NCBI GenBank assembly: GCA_016714895.1
Contig: JADKBV010000001.1
Location: 62,001 to 126,000, forward strand
DNA length: 64,000 nucleotides
Origin: Saprospiraceae bacterium
GTDB lineage: Bacteria > Bacteroidota > Bacteroidia > Chitinophagales > Saprospiraceae
Reading direction: 5' to 3'
Positions within the stretch are counted from its first letter, which is position 1; each line of letters opens with the position of its first letter. The notes beneath the pieces were generated by a model. That model was not told the origin of the DNA and did no database searches. It worked only from the letters and a program-made list of their open reading frames with translations. Shown piece after piece: positions 9,249-19,996 of the stretch. Position numbers and translations under genes: made by a program.

Positions 9249-10424
9249 TTATTTTTGAAAAGGATCGGAAAACTTCGGATCACTGACAATTTTATCATCG
9301 TTCAAGGTCTGTAAAAATGCTAAGAGGTCCTCTTTTTCTGTTTCGGAAAAATTCATTTTTTTAGGGGATGAACCAATTTTGAGGTCAGAAGATAAGTTCT
9401 TATGATTTTTAATACCTTCACTATAGTGGTCAATGACATCTTTTAATGTTTTTAACATGCCGTTATGCATGTATGGTGCTGTTCGGGAAATATTTCGGAG
9501 GGTAGGAACCTTAAACATGGATTCATCAAAACTGTAACCAGTTGTGGAAGCTACTCCGAGATCATTATATTGCAACATAAGACCGTTATTGGCCTTCATA
9601 ACCGGGGGTCTTGCAGAGTTAGAGCCATGACAATTGGAACAATGTTGAAGGTATAATTTTTTACCGTTATTTTCGCTTGCAGAAAATCCGGGAAAATCTC
9701 TGGTCACATTGTTATTAAGAGAACCATACATTTGCCATTGGTTATCCAGCTCTCTGTCAAATTTTGTGTTGTAATTGGTTATAGAATTGACAAACTCTCC
9801 TATAGCATTTAATATCTGCGTTTCACTAATTTCATCTGAGCCTTTATATGCCTGTTTGATCAAAGGTTTGTAATAATCCAGCCCGTTTACTGCATTAGCT
9901 ACTTCATGCATTTTCATGTCCATTTCCAATGGATTGCCTAAGGTAGCTTTACTTTGGTCCTGTACCGAGGTTGCACGATTGTCCCAAAAGAATGGCACAC
10001 CACCAAAATTTCCATAATAGGCAGCAAAATTAAGTACTGAACCCAAAGCGATAGAATTTCGTGCAGTTGCTCTGTTTTGAACACCTTCAGAAAAGGCTAC
10101 GTCATCCGAAAATGCTATTTCTTGTTTATGGCAGGATGCACAGGATATAGTTTTGTCTTTAGAGAGATTTTTATCATAAAATAAAACACGTCCCAAGGTC
10201 GCAAGATCATCGTTCATGGGTGTGGAAGTCAAAAAAGTGTGTTTTGGAAGGCTGAAACTGTAATTGTAAGGGTATTCAGGAATGTTGATGTGTTTGGATA
10301 ATTCTTTGTATTCTTTTTCACCATAATATGTGATTGTAACATTCGGTTCGTTTTCTCCGCATGATGCCAGAAAAAACATTCCTGAAAATAATATAGAGGC
10401 GATGATAACATTAAATTTCTTCAT
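9249..10424 (-). CDS. Di-haem cytochrome c peroxidase / MauG-family lipoprotein
   Basis: 391 residues. Signal peptide with lipobox (F-F-L-A-S-C) at the N-terminus. Two c-type haem sites are visible: S-C-A-S-C-H-K at about residue 99 and H-C-S-N-C-H-G at about 260, with the family blocks L-G-R-V-L-F-Y-D, F-F-W-D-N-R-A and P-T-L-R-N-I-S-R-T-A-P-Y-M-H-N-G. Members reduce hydrogen peroxide in the periplasm with electrons from small cytochromes, or oxidise other substrates (MauG type). Length agrees with the Bacteroidota cytochrome-c-peroxidase-like group. It is flanked by the groL terminator upstream and the lipoprotein gene downstream, with a ~65-base gap, so it may be transcribed alone. Confidence 0.9.
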   Translation of the reverse strand: MKKFNVIIASILFSGMFFLASCGENEPNVTITYYGEKEYKELSKHINIPEYPYNYSFSLPKHTFLTSTPMNDDLATLGRVLFYDKNLSKDKTISCASCHKQEIAFSDDVAFSEGVQNRATARNSIALGSVLNFAAYYGNFGGVPFFWDNRATSVQDQSKATLGNPLEMDMKMHEVANAVNGLDYYKPLIKQAYKGSDEISETQILNAIGEFVNSITNYNTKFDRELDNQWQMYGSLNNNVTRDFPGFSASENNGKKLYLQHCSNCHGSNSARPPVMKANNGLMLQYNDLGVASTTGYSFDESMFKVPTLRNISRTAPYMHNGMLKTLKDVIDHYSEGIKNHKNLSSDLKIGSSPKKMNFSETEKEDLLAFLQTLNDDKIVSDPKFSDPFQK

Positions 10425-10579
10425 AATTGATAATATTTTTTTAATTGTTAATAAATTTACAACAAAAATATGTATAAAATTTATATAGTCGAGATATGAC
10501 CTAAATTTTTTTGAAATTTTTTGATAAATTTAACATTTTAAACACTTTATAATCATCTTTTGCCCCAAAATAAAAAAAA

Positions 10580-10603
10580 GGCCATCCGGATATCCGAATG
10601 GCC
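10580..10603 (-). terminator. Rho-independent terminator of groL
   Basis: GGCCAT...ATGGCC hairpin with an inner CGGA/TCCG continuation (one mismatch), followed on the minus strand by a run of eight T. It lies 26 bases past the groL stop. An A/T-rich flank on the other side may make it partly bidirectional. Confidence 0.8.
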
Positions 10604-10628
10604 TCTTTTTTTATTTGGGTCTGAAAGA

Positions 10629-12260
<1,632 letters not shown>

Positions 12261-12305
12261 AATATTTTTTGTTTAATGGATTAACGAAATAAAATTTTAA
12301 ACAGA

Positions 12306-12569
12306 TTATAAAATTACCAAAATGTCATCCTCTCTCATGATAAGATAGTCGACACCTTTGTGATTGATTTCCTGTCCGGCATATTTTCCGTAAAGGACAA
12401 TGTCACCTTTTTTAACCGTCATTTTGTTCCCTTCTTTTCCCGGGCCTACAGAAATAACTTCTCCTCTTTGTGGTTTTTCTTTGGCTGTATCAGGAATGAT
12501 GATACCTCCTGCCGTTTTTTCTTCTGCCGGAGCAGGTTTTACAACTACTCTGTCATTAATTGGCTTCAT
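12306..12569 (-). CDS. groS: Co-chaperonin GroES (10 kDa)
   Basis: 87 residues, slightly short for the family (about 90-97). Begins M-K-P-I-N-D-R-V-V-V-K-P, with the mobile loop containing E-E-K-T-A-G-G-I-I-I-P and the C-terminal L-I-M-R-E-D-D-I-L-V-I-L. It forms the heptameric lid of GroEL. First gene of the groES-groEL operon. Confidence 0.97.
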   Translation of the reverse strand: MKPINDRVVVKPAPAEEKTAGGIIIPDTAKEKPQRGEVISVGPGKEGNKMTVKKGDIVLYGKYAGQEINHKGVDYLIMREDDILVIL

Positions 12570-12605
12570 ATGATATTAACTTTTTAAATTACGTGATAAA
12601 ATATT

Positions 12606-12613
12606 TAAAGATA
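12606..12613 (-). promoter_or_regulatory. Possible -7 box of groES-groEL (TATCTTTA)
   Basis: On the minus strand TATCTTTA, one base off the TAnnTTTG consensus, lies about 37 bases before the groES ATG. No convincing -33 element; weak call. Confidence 0.35.
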
Positions 12614-12732
12614 CCTTTTCACAACATGAAATGTGCCACAATCATTTTTATGACAAAATGGCTATTTATATCGAATTTTTGTCTGAATTATCCCTTTAGA
12701 TTCAGTTCTTTCCTGTAAAATTGACAGTTTGG

Positions 12733-13077
12733 TCAATCGATAGCCCGATCTTCAAAATAGAGGTTTATCTTCTTGTTTTCCATCTGTTCCTCGTGAGCTA
12801 ATCTGAATATTTCTTTTAATTCTTCCTGGATTTGGGGATTGTTTTCAAAAAACAGAACGTTGTTTTTTACAATTACAAAAACCTGATGATAGGGTAGCCA
12901 GCTTAAATCTGACAACATGTCAAACAATGCATCCAGGTTATGTCCAAAATAATCAGGCAATTGCAGGGTCTCGAAAAATACCTGAAAGATATCTGCTGAC
13001 GATGTCAGATTTGTTCCATGTATCAAAATGAACAAAGATCCTTGAGAGGTTATTATTTCATATTGTTTACCGGTCAT
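12733..13077 (-). CDS. Barstar-family ribonuclease inhibitor
   Basis: 114 residues. The barstar core is clear: a first strand and helix, then L-P-D-Y-F-G-H-N-L-D-A-L-F-D-M-L-S-D-L (residues about 40-60), the segment that plugs the barnase active site. The gene begins 11 bases inside the 3' end of the ribonuclease gene, in the same direction, so toxin and inhibitor are translationally coupled. Role: cytoplasmic protection from the barnase-like enzyme encoded directly upstream. Confidence 0.9.
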   Translation of the reverse strand: MTGKQYEIITSQGSLFILIHGTNLTSSADIFQVFFETLQLPDYFGHNLDALFDMLSDLSWLPYHQVFVIVKNNVLFFENNPQIQEELKEIFRLAHEEQMENKKINLYFEDRAID

Positions 13078-13519
13078 AGGACTCTGTTTTTAATGTAATA
13101 AAATTTTTGTAGTGGTCAGAGGTATAATAAGCGGACTGATCGGAGCCCGTTACCAATCGTTCGGGACCACGGTTGATTCCTTGTTTTCTCGGATGGACAT
13201 CCCATTCCTGATACCTGATTTTTTGACGCGCACGATCTGTGAGGGGCAATTTTTTTTCTCTGTTGAAAAAGGTACGTCCTCCGACATAACCGGATGGTGC
13301 TTTGCCGTTTTGTGTTATGTAATCATACACTTCATAAACGTAAACCGGAATCTTCGTACTGTTTAGAGGAGAGGATTGGGTGTTTTGGTTTTCCGTCTTA
13401 CGATTGGTTTCGACTGGCGCTTGTGCCGTGTTTTTATGTTGCTGAGTGAAATAAAAAACAAGGGTAACCGTAAAGATGAGGAAAAAAAGAAGATATACTG
13501 TTTTTGCAAAATTTTTCAC
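13067..13519 (-). CDS. Barnase/RNase Sa-type guanyl-preferring ribonuclease, exported or membrane-anchored
   Basis: 150 residues. An N-terminal hydrophobic segment (about 8-24) is a signal or anchor, followed by a ~35-residue Gln/Asn/Thr-rich linker. The catalytic domain carries the microbial-ribonuclease motifs: V-G-G-R-T-F-F-N-R-E, the general base Glu in Y-Q-E-W-D-V, the phosphate-binding Arg in N-R-G-P-E-R-L-V-T-G, and the acid His in T-S-D-H-Y-K-N-F. All catalytic residues seen in barnase/RNase Sa have counterparts. It cleaves RNA, so its barstar partner immediately downstream must protect the producer. The likely role, secreted nuclease or interbacterial toxin, cannot be decided from sequence. 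Confidence 0.9.
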   Translation of the reverse strand: MKNFAKTVYLLFFLIFTVTLVFYFTQQHKNTAQAPVETNRKTENQNTQSSPLNSTKIPVYVYEVYDYITQNGKAPSGYVGGRTFFNREKKLPLTDRARQKIRYQEWDVHPRKQGINRGPERLVTGSDQSAYYTSDHYKNFITLKTESYDR

Positions 13520-13615
13520 CGGAAAGGTATTCTATTAGAATGCAAAAATAGCTATATTCCTGTTTACAACAGCACTAATCAAACAAATTCCCACCAAAAA
13601 AGAAGAGGCAACTTT

Positions 13616-15079
13616 TTACCGGTTGTTCAAAAATCTTCGGGCAATGTTTAAAGGACGGAAGGTAAATCTTTTTTTAACCTGATGGCCTCCCATTCTGGCA
13701 CCGATTTCTTTGAGGGTCTCGATGACCTCAAGAGTGTAATCTCCTTTATTGATCATGATACATTCTGCTTTTCCGGCATGTGCTGCGTCTGTAATTTCGG
13801 ATCGGGTTGCCATCCCGGATTTGTTGAGGGATTCCAGAACCTGGGTGGCCCAGATCACCGGAACATGGGCAGCCTCACAAATCCATAAAATTTCATCCTG
13901 AATTTCACCGGTTCTTTCAAAACCAATCTCAACTGCCAGATCTCCCCGGGCTATCATGACTCCAAAAATTTGGTTTTTCATTCCTTGTAACAACAGATGT
14001 GGAAGATTCTGAACTGCTTCCGGTGTTTCAATTTTGATGATGATGTCAGGTTTTTTTTCAGGATATTTTGCCAGGTAGTCCATCAACTGAGCCACATCGG
14101 AAGCATATCTGACAAATGAATACCCTACTAGGTCGGCGTTTGCCACGATAAAAGGCAGGCAGGAGAGATCGTATGATGTCAGGGAAGGGATTTGCAATAC
14201 GGAATCCGGAAAATTTAATCCTTTTCCGGATTTGATTCTGGATTTTTCTGACGAAATCCTGACGATTCGAACTTTGACTCTTCCTTCTTCAACTTTTTCG
14301 ACTTCTCCTTTTATGACGCCATCGTCTATAAAGACCCTGTTACCTTTTTTAAGATATTGAACGATACCTGTTTCATTGGGATGGATGACTATGTCTTTTT
14401 TGCCAAAATCAAGGTTTTCTTCTGCCAACCAGAAGGTGTCTCCTTCGCGAACATTAATTTTGTCGGCCATTTTACCTTTATACCTGATCGAAGTCCTGAT
14501 TTTTGGTCCGGCGAGGTCCATATATATTTTGCAATCCAATCCAGTTTTTCGGCAAGCCTTCCGGATCAGATAAATCATTTGAGACCATACCGATTCATCA
14601 TCGTGGGCACAATTGATACGTGCTACGTTCATTCCGTTTTGTAACAAGGTTTTTATCAAACCGTAATTTTCGATAAAAGTTACGTCAAAAGTAACCATGA
14701 TGTGAGGTGAAGTTAGGGATTCTTTATTGCCAAATAATGTACGACTTCTTTCAATCAGGGTTTTTGATCCGTATTCGTTGTGGATATGTGATAATTGTAT
14801 TTTTTTATAAACATGTCCAAGTCTTTCACGGATGGCCTGTAGCTGTCTTTTGATGTGTCCTTCTGAACTTGCTAAAGAAGACAAACCCGCTATGTGTAGT
14901 TTGTTCTGTAAATCTCTGATATCATGGTCTCTCAAAACCAGATAATGGAGGAGATTTGATGCAGATTTTTGTTGGTCTTTATGTAACTGACGGATAACAG
15001 ACCGGAATTCAAGTTCTTTTTCAGACATTTTTTTTTCAAGATCAGCAAGTTGCGGGTGAATGTCATTTACATGATACAT
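13616..15079 (-). CDS. Pyruvate-kinase-like protein with N-terminal helical extension and no C-domain
   Basis: 487 residues. The first ~130 residues are charged and helical (L-A-D-L-E-K-K-M-S-E-K-E...) and are not part of pyruvate kinase. From about 128 the barrel begins: G-M-N-V-A-R-I-N-C-A-H-D, then M-D-L-A-G-P-K-I-R-T-S, a B-domain, the catalytic K-I-E-T-P-E-A-V, M-I-A-R-G-D-L-A-V-E-I-G and W-A-T-Q-V-L-E-S-L. The usual C-terminal allosteric domain (~120 residues) is missing; the protein ends soon after M-I-N-K-G-D-Y-T-L-E. The start of the barrel reads M-V-T-F instead of the usual T-L-G-P. It may be an active but unregulated phosphotransferase or a divergent homologue with another role. 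It lies 11 bases after the copper ATPase gene in the same direction. Confidence 0.75.
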   Translation of the reverse strand: MYHVNDIHPQLADLEKKMSEKELEFRSVIRQLHKDQQKSASNLLHYLVLRDHDIRDLQNKLHIAGLSSLASSEGHIKRQLQAIRERLGHVYKKIQLSHIHNEYGSKTLIERSRTLFGNKESLTSPHIMVTFDVTFIENYGLIKTLLQNGMNVARINCAHDDESVWSQMIYLIRKACRKTGLDCKIYMDLAGPKIRTSIRYKGKMADKINVREGDTFWLAEENLDFGKKDIVIHPNETGIVQYLKKGNRVFIDDGVIKGEVEKVEEGRVKVRIVRISSEKSRIKSGKGLNFPDSVLQIPSLTSYDLSCLPFIVANADLVGYSFVRYASDVAQLMDYLAKYPEKKPDIIIKIETPEAVQNLPHLLLQGMKNQIFGVMIARGDLAVEIGFERTGEIQDEILWICEAAHVPVIWATQVLESLNKSGMATRSEITDAAHAGKAECIMINKGDYTLEVIETLKEIGARMGGHQVKKRFTFRPLNIARRFLNNR

Positions 15080-15090
15080 ATATTGGAGTT

Positions 15091-17484
15091 TTAGGAAAAA
15101 TGTTTTTTAAATAAAAATGTAGAAGACAAAACGCCGAACAACATGACTGTTACAGAACTGACAGGCATCAGAATCGCGGCAATAACGGGTGATAGCAAAC
15201 CCTGAACGGCAAAACCTAGACCAATGGTATTATAAACTAAGGCCAATATAAATGCCGCAATAATGAGTTTTTTCGAACCTTTGATAAAAGTCAGGATTTT
15301 TAATAAATCCTTAAATACGGATGCACCTATGATGCCGTCACAAGCCGGGGTAAAATTGTTGGAATCATTAGAAATCACCAATCCGGTCTGACTTTGTTTT
15401 AAGGCTCCTGCATCATTCAGACCATCGCCGATCATCATGACATTTTGACCTTCTTCCTGCAATTCTTTGATTTTTTGGAGTTTGTCTTTCGGACTTTGGT
15501 CGAAATACATGTCTAGTATACCGGGGAAAAGGGCCTGTAGTCTAGCTTTTTCTGAATCATTATCGCCTGATAATATACTGATTTTATGGTTTTTTGCCAA
15601 AGTATCAAATAATATTGACACGCCTTCTCTTAGGTGGTTGTGTACGGCAAAATAACCGATAAACTGGTCGTCGATGACAATAAAAACGCCTTTTTTGTGA
15701 TTTTTGTTTTGGGTGTTGAACACAAACATTTCGGAACCGATTCTGATATTTTTTTGGTCAACAACGGCAAGGGTTCCTTTTCCGATAAATTCTTCAAAAT
15801 CCACCACTTTTTCCTGATAAGGTCCCGGTATCATAGCAAAAATTGACCGGCTCAACGGATGATTGGACTGAAAAGCCACACTTTTTATTTTGTAACTGTC
15901 TTCCTGAGAAAGATCTGGACCCACCCAGGATAATTGCAGTTTGTCATGATCTGTGATGGTACCTGTTTTATCAAAAACGATGTGATTGATATTTTGAATA
16001 TTTTCAATCACTTCTACATTTTTTAAATAACATTGTTTTTTGCCCAAAAGGCGCAATATGTTGCCATAAGTAAAAGGTGTGGCTAAAGACAATGCACAAG
16101 GACAGGCTACGATCAAAACGGCGGTAAAACTATTAAAAGCAATGGAAGGATCGGCATACAACCAATAGATCAGGGTCAGCACAGCTATCGTCATGGTAAT
16201 GATGGTAAAATATCGACCAATATTTTCGATCATTTTGTGATGATTGTTTTTCCTTTCCGGAGAAAAATTCTGTTCGTCCCAAAGGGAAGTCAGATAAGAT
16301 TGATTGACTCTTTTGATGGCCTGTACCTGTATCGTACCTCCGGTATGTTTCGCTCCGGCAAATATTTTTTCTCCTTTGGATTTGTGGATAATTTCTGATT
16401 CTCCTGTGACAAAACTGTAGTCGAGATGAGCCAAACCATCCATGACATAAGCATCAACAGGGATAATTTCTTCATTTTTTATCATAATGATATGGCCGGG
16501 TTCTACCTTGTCCAAAGATGAAGACTTCCAGCCTTCGTTCGTTTTGATCAGCGTTGAAATCGGAAAATACGACTTGTAATTCCTGTCAAAAGAAATAGAC
16601 TGAAATGTGTAGTTCTGAAACCATTTGCCTATCAACATAAAAAAAACAAATCCTGCCAGGCTATCGAGATATCCTTCCCCGGAGCCTGATAAAATGTCAT
16701 ATACACTCCTGCCGAATAGTGCAAGGATACCTACGGCAATAGGAATATCAATATTGATTTTTTTAAATTTTACGGTCCAGTAAGCTGCTCTCAGGTAATC
16801 AAATCCCGAATATGTCAATACAGGGATGCTCAGCAAAATATTAATGTAGCCTATATATTTACTGACATCTTCCTGAACAAAACCCAGATACTCGGGAAAG
16901 GATAACAGCATGATATTGCCAAAAGAAAAACCTGCCAATCCCATTTTGTAATACAAACTTCGGTCAGGTCCGAACGATTTATTTTCATGAAGTTTTTCGA
17001 GGTTCAACTCCGGATCATATCCGATGGAACCCAATAACTGAACGAGTTCTTTTAGGGTGATTTTGTCCGTTCTGAAAGAAATCACAGCTTTTTTCTGCAC
17101 AAAATTGACCCGTGAATGGATGATACCCGGATGAAGTTTTTGAATGTTTTCCAGCAACCATATACAGGAACTACAATGAATCTGAGGCAGGGTAAAACTG
17201 ATTTTTCCTGTATTTCCTTCATTAAATTCCAATAGTTTTTCAATGACTTCCGGTTCATCGAGATAGTCGTAAGATTTCTGATTGACTTTTTTCTTAGAAA
17301 TGCCGGGTCGGGCTTCATATTGATAATATTCGTCCATTCCGTTACTGGAAAGGATATCGTAGACTATCAAACACCCTTGGCAACAAAAGTCTTTGTCTTC
17401 TTTTTTTGGATGGTCATGGCCACATTCATCACCACAGTGATAACAATGGGTTGCTACAACATGCTGTGATAAAATATCTGACAT
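15091..17484 (-). CDS. ccoI: Heavy-metal P1B ATPase, CcoI/FixI-like copper transporter
   Basis: About 797 residues from the ATG at 17484; a -7 promoter box lies between this ATG and an earlier in-frame one at 17535, which settles the start. The N-terminus has a Cys-rich zinc/metal site (C-Y-H-C-G-D-E-C and C-C-Q-G-C) typical of CcoI, then a ferredoxin-like metal domain with C-S-S-C. Transmembrane helices surround the C-P-C ion motif (V-A-C-P-C-A-L-S), followed by the phosphorylation motif D-K-T-G-T and the hinge G-D-G-L-N-D. CcoI delivers copper to the cbb3-type cytochrome oxidase; other cbb3 maturation genes are not visible here, so the assignment rests on domain order. Membrane protein. Confidence 0.88.
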   Translation of the reverse strand: MSDILSQHVVATHCYHCGDECGHDHPKKEDKDFCCQGCLIVYDILSSNGMDEYYQYEARPGISKKKVNQKSYDYLDEPEVIEKLLEFNEGNTGKISFTLPQIHCSSCIWLLENIQKLHPGIIHSRVNFVQKKAVISFRTDKITLKELVQLLGSIGYDPELNLEKLHENKSFGPDRSLYYKMGLAGFSFGNIMLLSFPEYLGFVQEDVSKYIGYINILLSIPVLTYSGFDYLRAAYWTVKFKKINIDIPIAVGILALFGRSVYDILSGSGEGYLDSLAGFVFFMLIGKWFQNYTFQSISFDRNYKSYFPISTLIKTNEGWKSSSLDKVEPGHIIMIKNEEIIPVDAYVMDGLAHLDYSFVTGESEIIHKSKGEKIFAGAKHTGGTIQVQAIKRVNQSYLTSLWDEQNFSPERKNNHHKMIENIGRYFTIITMTIAVLTLIYWLYADPSIAFNSFTAVLIVACPCALSLATPFTYGNILRLLGKKQCYLKNVEVIENIQNINHIVFDKTGTITDHDKLQLSWVGPDLSQEDSYKIKSVAFQSNHPLSRSIFAMIPGPYQEKVVDFEEFIGKGTLAVVDQKNIRIGSEMFVFNTQNKNHKKGVFIVIDDQFIGYFAVHNHLREGVSILFDTLAKNHKISILSGDNDSEKARLQALFPGILDMYFDQSPKDKLQKIKELQEEGQNVMMIGDGLNDAGALKQSQTGLVISNDSNNFTPACDGIIGASVFKDLLKILTFIKGSKKLIIAAFILALVYNTIGLGFAVQGLLSPVIAAILMPVSSVTVMLFGVLSSTFLFKKHFS

Positions 17485-17510
17485 GATGATCTGTTGTATT
17501 GATTTGGATA

Positions 17511-17518
17511 CAAAAGTA
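17511..17518 (-). promoter_or_regulatory. -7 box TACTTTTG upstream of the copper ATPase
   Basis: Minus-strand TACTTTTG fits TAnnTTTG and lies 26 bases before the ATG at 17484. A TTTTGG at about 17532-17537 could serve as the upstream element, though the spacing is short. Confidence 0.5.
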
Positions 17519-17603
17519 TAGGTACAACATGCCAAAAGATATGATTTATATCATGTTTTTATATGAATTTAAACATGTTTTTTTCGTTTGGGAACAAAAA
17601 AAA

Positions 17604-17634
17604 AACCTCCTTTATTTCAAAAATAAAGGAGGTT
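17604..17634 (-). terminator. Rho-independent terminator of oligopeptidase B
   Basis: Perfect 14-bp inverted repeat (AACCTCCTTTATTT / AAATAAAGGAGGTT) with a 3-base loop, followed on the minus strand by nine T. It lies 22 bases after the peptidase stop. Confidence 0.85.
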
Positions 17635-17656
17635 GTCCGGTTTGATCTGTAAAATC

Positions 17657-19890
17657 TTACGGTTTGGTTTTTACGTTTGTTTTTCCCGCAAGGTCCAAAA
17701 TAAACGTATATTCCATGGCCACTTCTTTCAATCTTTTAAATCTACCTGAAGCTCCGCCGTGACCTGTATCCATATTACAATACATGACGATCGGATTATT
17801 GTCGGTTTTGTATTCTCTTAGTTTAGCTACCCATTTGGCCGGTTCCCAATACTGAACCTGGCTGTCCCAATATCCGGTGCTGACATAAAGGGCAGGATAA
17901 TCTTTTTTCTCTACATTGTCATAAGGAGAATAAGACCTCATGTAGTCAAAGTAAGCTTTGTCTTTAGGATTCCCCCATTCGTCAAATTCTCCTGTGGTCA
18001 GTGGAATCGATTCGTCCAGCATGGTGTTGATGACATCCACAAACGGTACCTGCGCGATAACCCCTTTCCAAAGGTCGGGTTTCATATTGATCACAGCTCC
18101 CATGAGTAATCCGCCGGCACTTCCGCCCTGAGCAAATAAACGGTCTTTGGAAGTGTATTTTTCCTGTACAAGATATTCGCCACAATCAATAAAATCGGTG
18201 AAAGTATTTTTTTTATTAAAAAACTTACCGTTTTCATACCATTGTCTTCCTAATTCCTGGCCTCCCCGAATATGGGCTATGGCAAACACAAATCCTCTGT
18301 CAAGCAGACTCAGTCGAGCCGAGCTGAAATAAGGGTCCATACTTGCACCGTAAGAGCCGTATCCGTATAACAATAAAGGCTGGCTGCCATCTTTTTTAAA
18401 TCCTTTTTTATAAACCAGAGAAAGAGGAACCATGGTGCCGTCTTTGGCCCGAACCATCACCCTTTCAGATGAATAATCCCCTGCATTAAAGGTACCCAGT
18501 ACTTCCTGTTGTTTGAGAAGATCCAGTTTTCGGGTTTCAACCTGATAATCGTACGTAGTATTTGGTGTCGTAAGGGATGAATATTCCAAACGGACAGTTT
18601 TGGTGTCAAATTCAGGGTTAGCGCCGGGAAATACGGTATAGGCTGACTCAGCAAACTGAACATAGTGTCCTTCCTGTTTTTTGTCCCAAGGCAATATTTT
18701 TACTTTAGTCATTCCTTCTTTTCTTTCGGAAATGAGCATAAATTCTTTAAATATATCAATCCCGTCTGTAAATATTTTGGGATCATAAGGAATAAAATCT
18801 GTCCAGTTTTCCATGCCGGTTTTGTCTTCCGCACATTTCATCACCTTAAAGTTTTGTGCTCCGTCTTTATTTGTGGTGATATACCAATGGTTTTCAAAAT
18901 GATCGATGCTGAACTCCAGATTTTTGACCCTTTCCTGAAAGACTCTGAATGTTCCGTTGGGATTGTCTGCTTCAAGGATGCGGTATTCGTTGGAGAGGGT
19001 GGCATAAGAAGCGATGACGAGGTATTTTTTTGATTTGGTTTTATAGACATAAGTTGAATAGGTGTCGTCTTTTTCATGAAAAATGAGAACGTCATTTTTT
19101 GGATCAGTTCCTAAAGTGTGTCGGAATATTTTGTATGAACGAAGTGCATCGTCATTTATAGAATAAAAAATGTTTTATTGTCATTTGCCCAGGTGACCCC
19201 GCCGGTAGTATTCGGGATGACATCAACAAACATTTCTCCTGTCGTCAGGTTTTTGACACGGATGGTGTATTGCCTTCTTCCGATGGTATCTTCGGCATAC
19301 GCGAGCAATTTATTGTCGGGCGATACCGATCTGCCTGCAACATTATAGTAGGCGTGACCTTCAGCGAGCTGGTTGACATCAAGCATAATTTCTTCTGCGT
19401 TGGTCATGCTGCTCTTTTTTCTGGAATGAATCGGATATTCCATGCCTTCTTCAAAACGCGTAATATAGTAATACCCATTATATAAATAGGGTACGGACAT
19501 ATCTGTTTGTTTGATTCTTCCTTTTATTTCTTCAAAAAGATCATCTTCAAATTTTTGAAGAGGTTCCGTCATTTTTTCTCGGTAAACATTTTCAGCATTG
19601 AGATAATCCAATACCTTTTTTGTTTGGTTGTCCGGGGTTTCTGCATTTTTTTGCTCATCGGAAAGGCGCATCCAGAAATAATCGTCCGTCCAGGTCACGC
19701 CATGTAATGACGTTGTTTTGGGCTCTTTTCCGGCAACCGGTGGTGTGAATTTATTTGTATGAGAAAGTAAAACCGAAGACATATGTTGGGCATTCAAATG
19801 ATAAAATGTAGGAAAAACTGCCGGCAGCATAAACATTACCAACAGACAAATTGAATAATGTGTAATATATAATTTACGATAATTGTTCAT
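17657..19890 (-). CDS. ptrB: Oligopeptidase B (S9A prolyl-oligopeptidase family), one frameshift
   Basis: Two frames together encode ~744 residues. The N-terminal frame (19890-19156) has a signal/anchor segment and the beta-propeller start with P-P-V-A, Y-F-W-M-R and E-N-x-Y; it stops at 19156 after N-D-N-K-T-F-F. Adding one T to the run of six at 19165-19170 continues directly into F-Y-S-I-N-D-D-A-L-R and the rest of the propeller, then the hydrolase domain ending at 17657. Catalytic Ser in G-G-S-A-G-G, Asp in Y-W-D-S-Q-V-Q-Y, His in G-H-G-G-A-S-G-R. Oligopeptidase B cleaves short peptides after basic residues. Because every catalytic residue is intact, an undercalled homopolymer is more likely than a true null allele. 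Confidence 0.88.
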
Positions 19891-19996
19891 TTTTATGTTA
19901 TTTAGATTTTAAAAACATGTAAATATAAAAGAATTAACATGTTTGTTACCCATACGTTCAGATAAATTCTTAATTTTATGGTTTGATGGTGAACTT

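Noticed and set aside
12570..12650. CIRCE operator before groES
   Set aside because: No TTAGCACTC-N9-GAGTGCTAA repeat was seen.
17485..17535. Longer start of the copper ATPase
   Set aside because: The -7 promoter box at 17511-17518 lies inside it, so transcription begins downstream of that codon.
19156..19180. Programmed ribosomal frameshift in ptrB
   Set aside because: No slippery heptamer with a downstream structure was identified, and the same kind of one-base break recurs in many unrelated genes, pointing to consensus error or decay.
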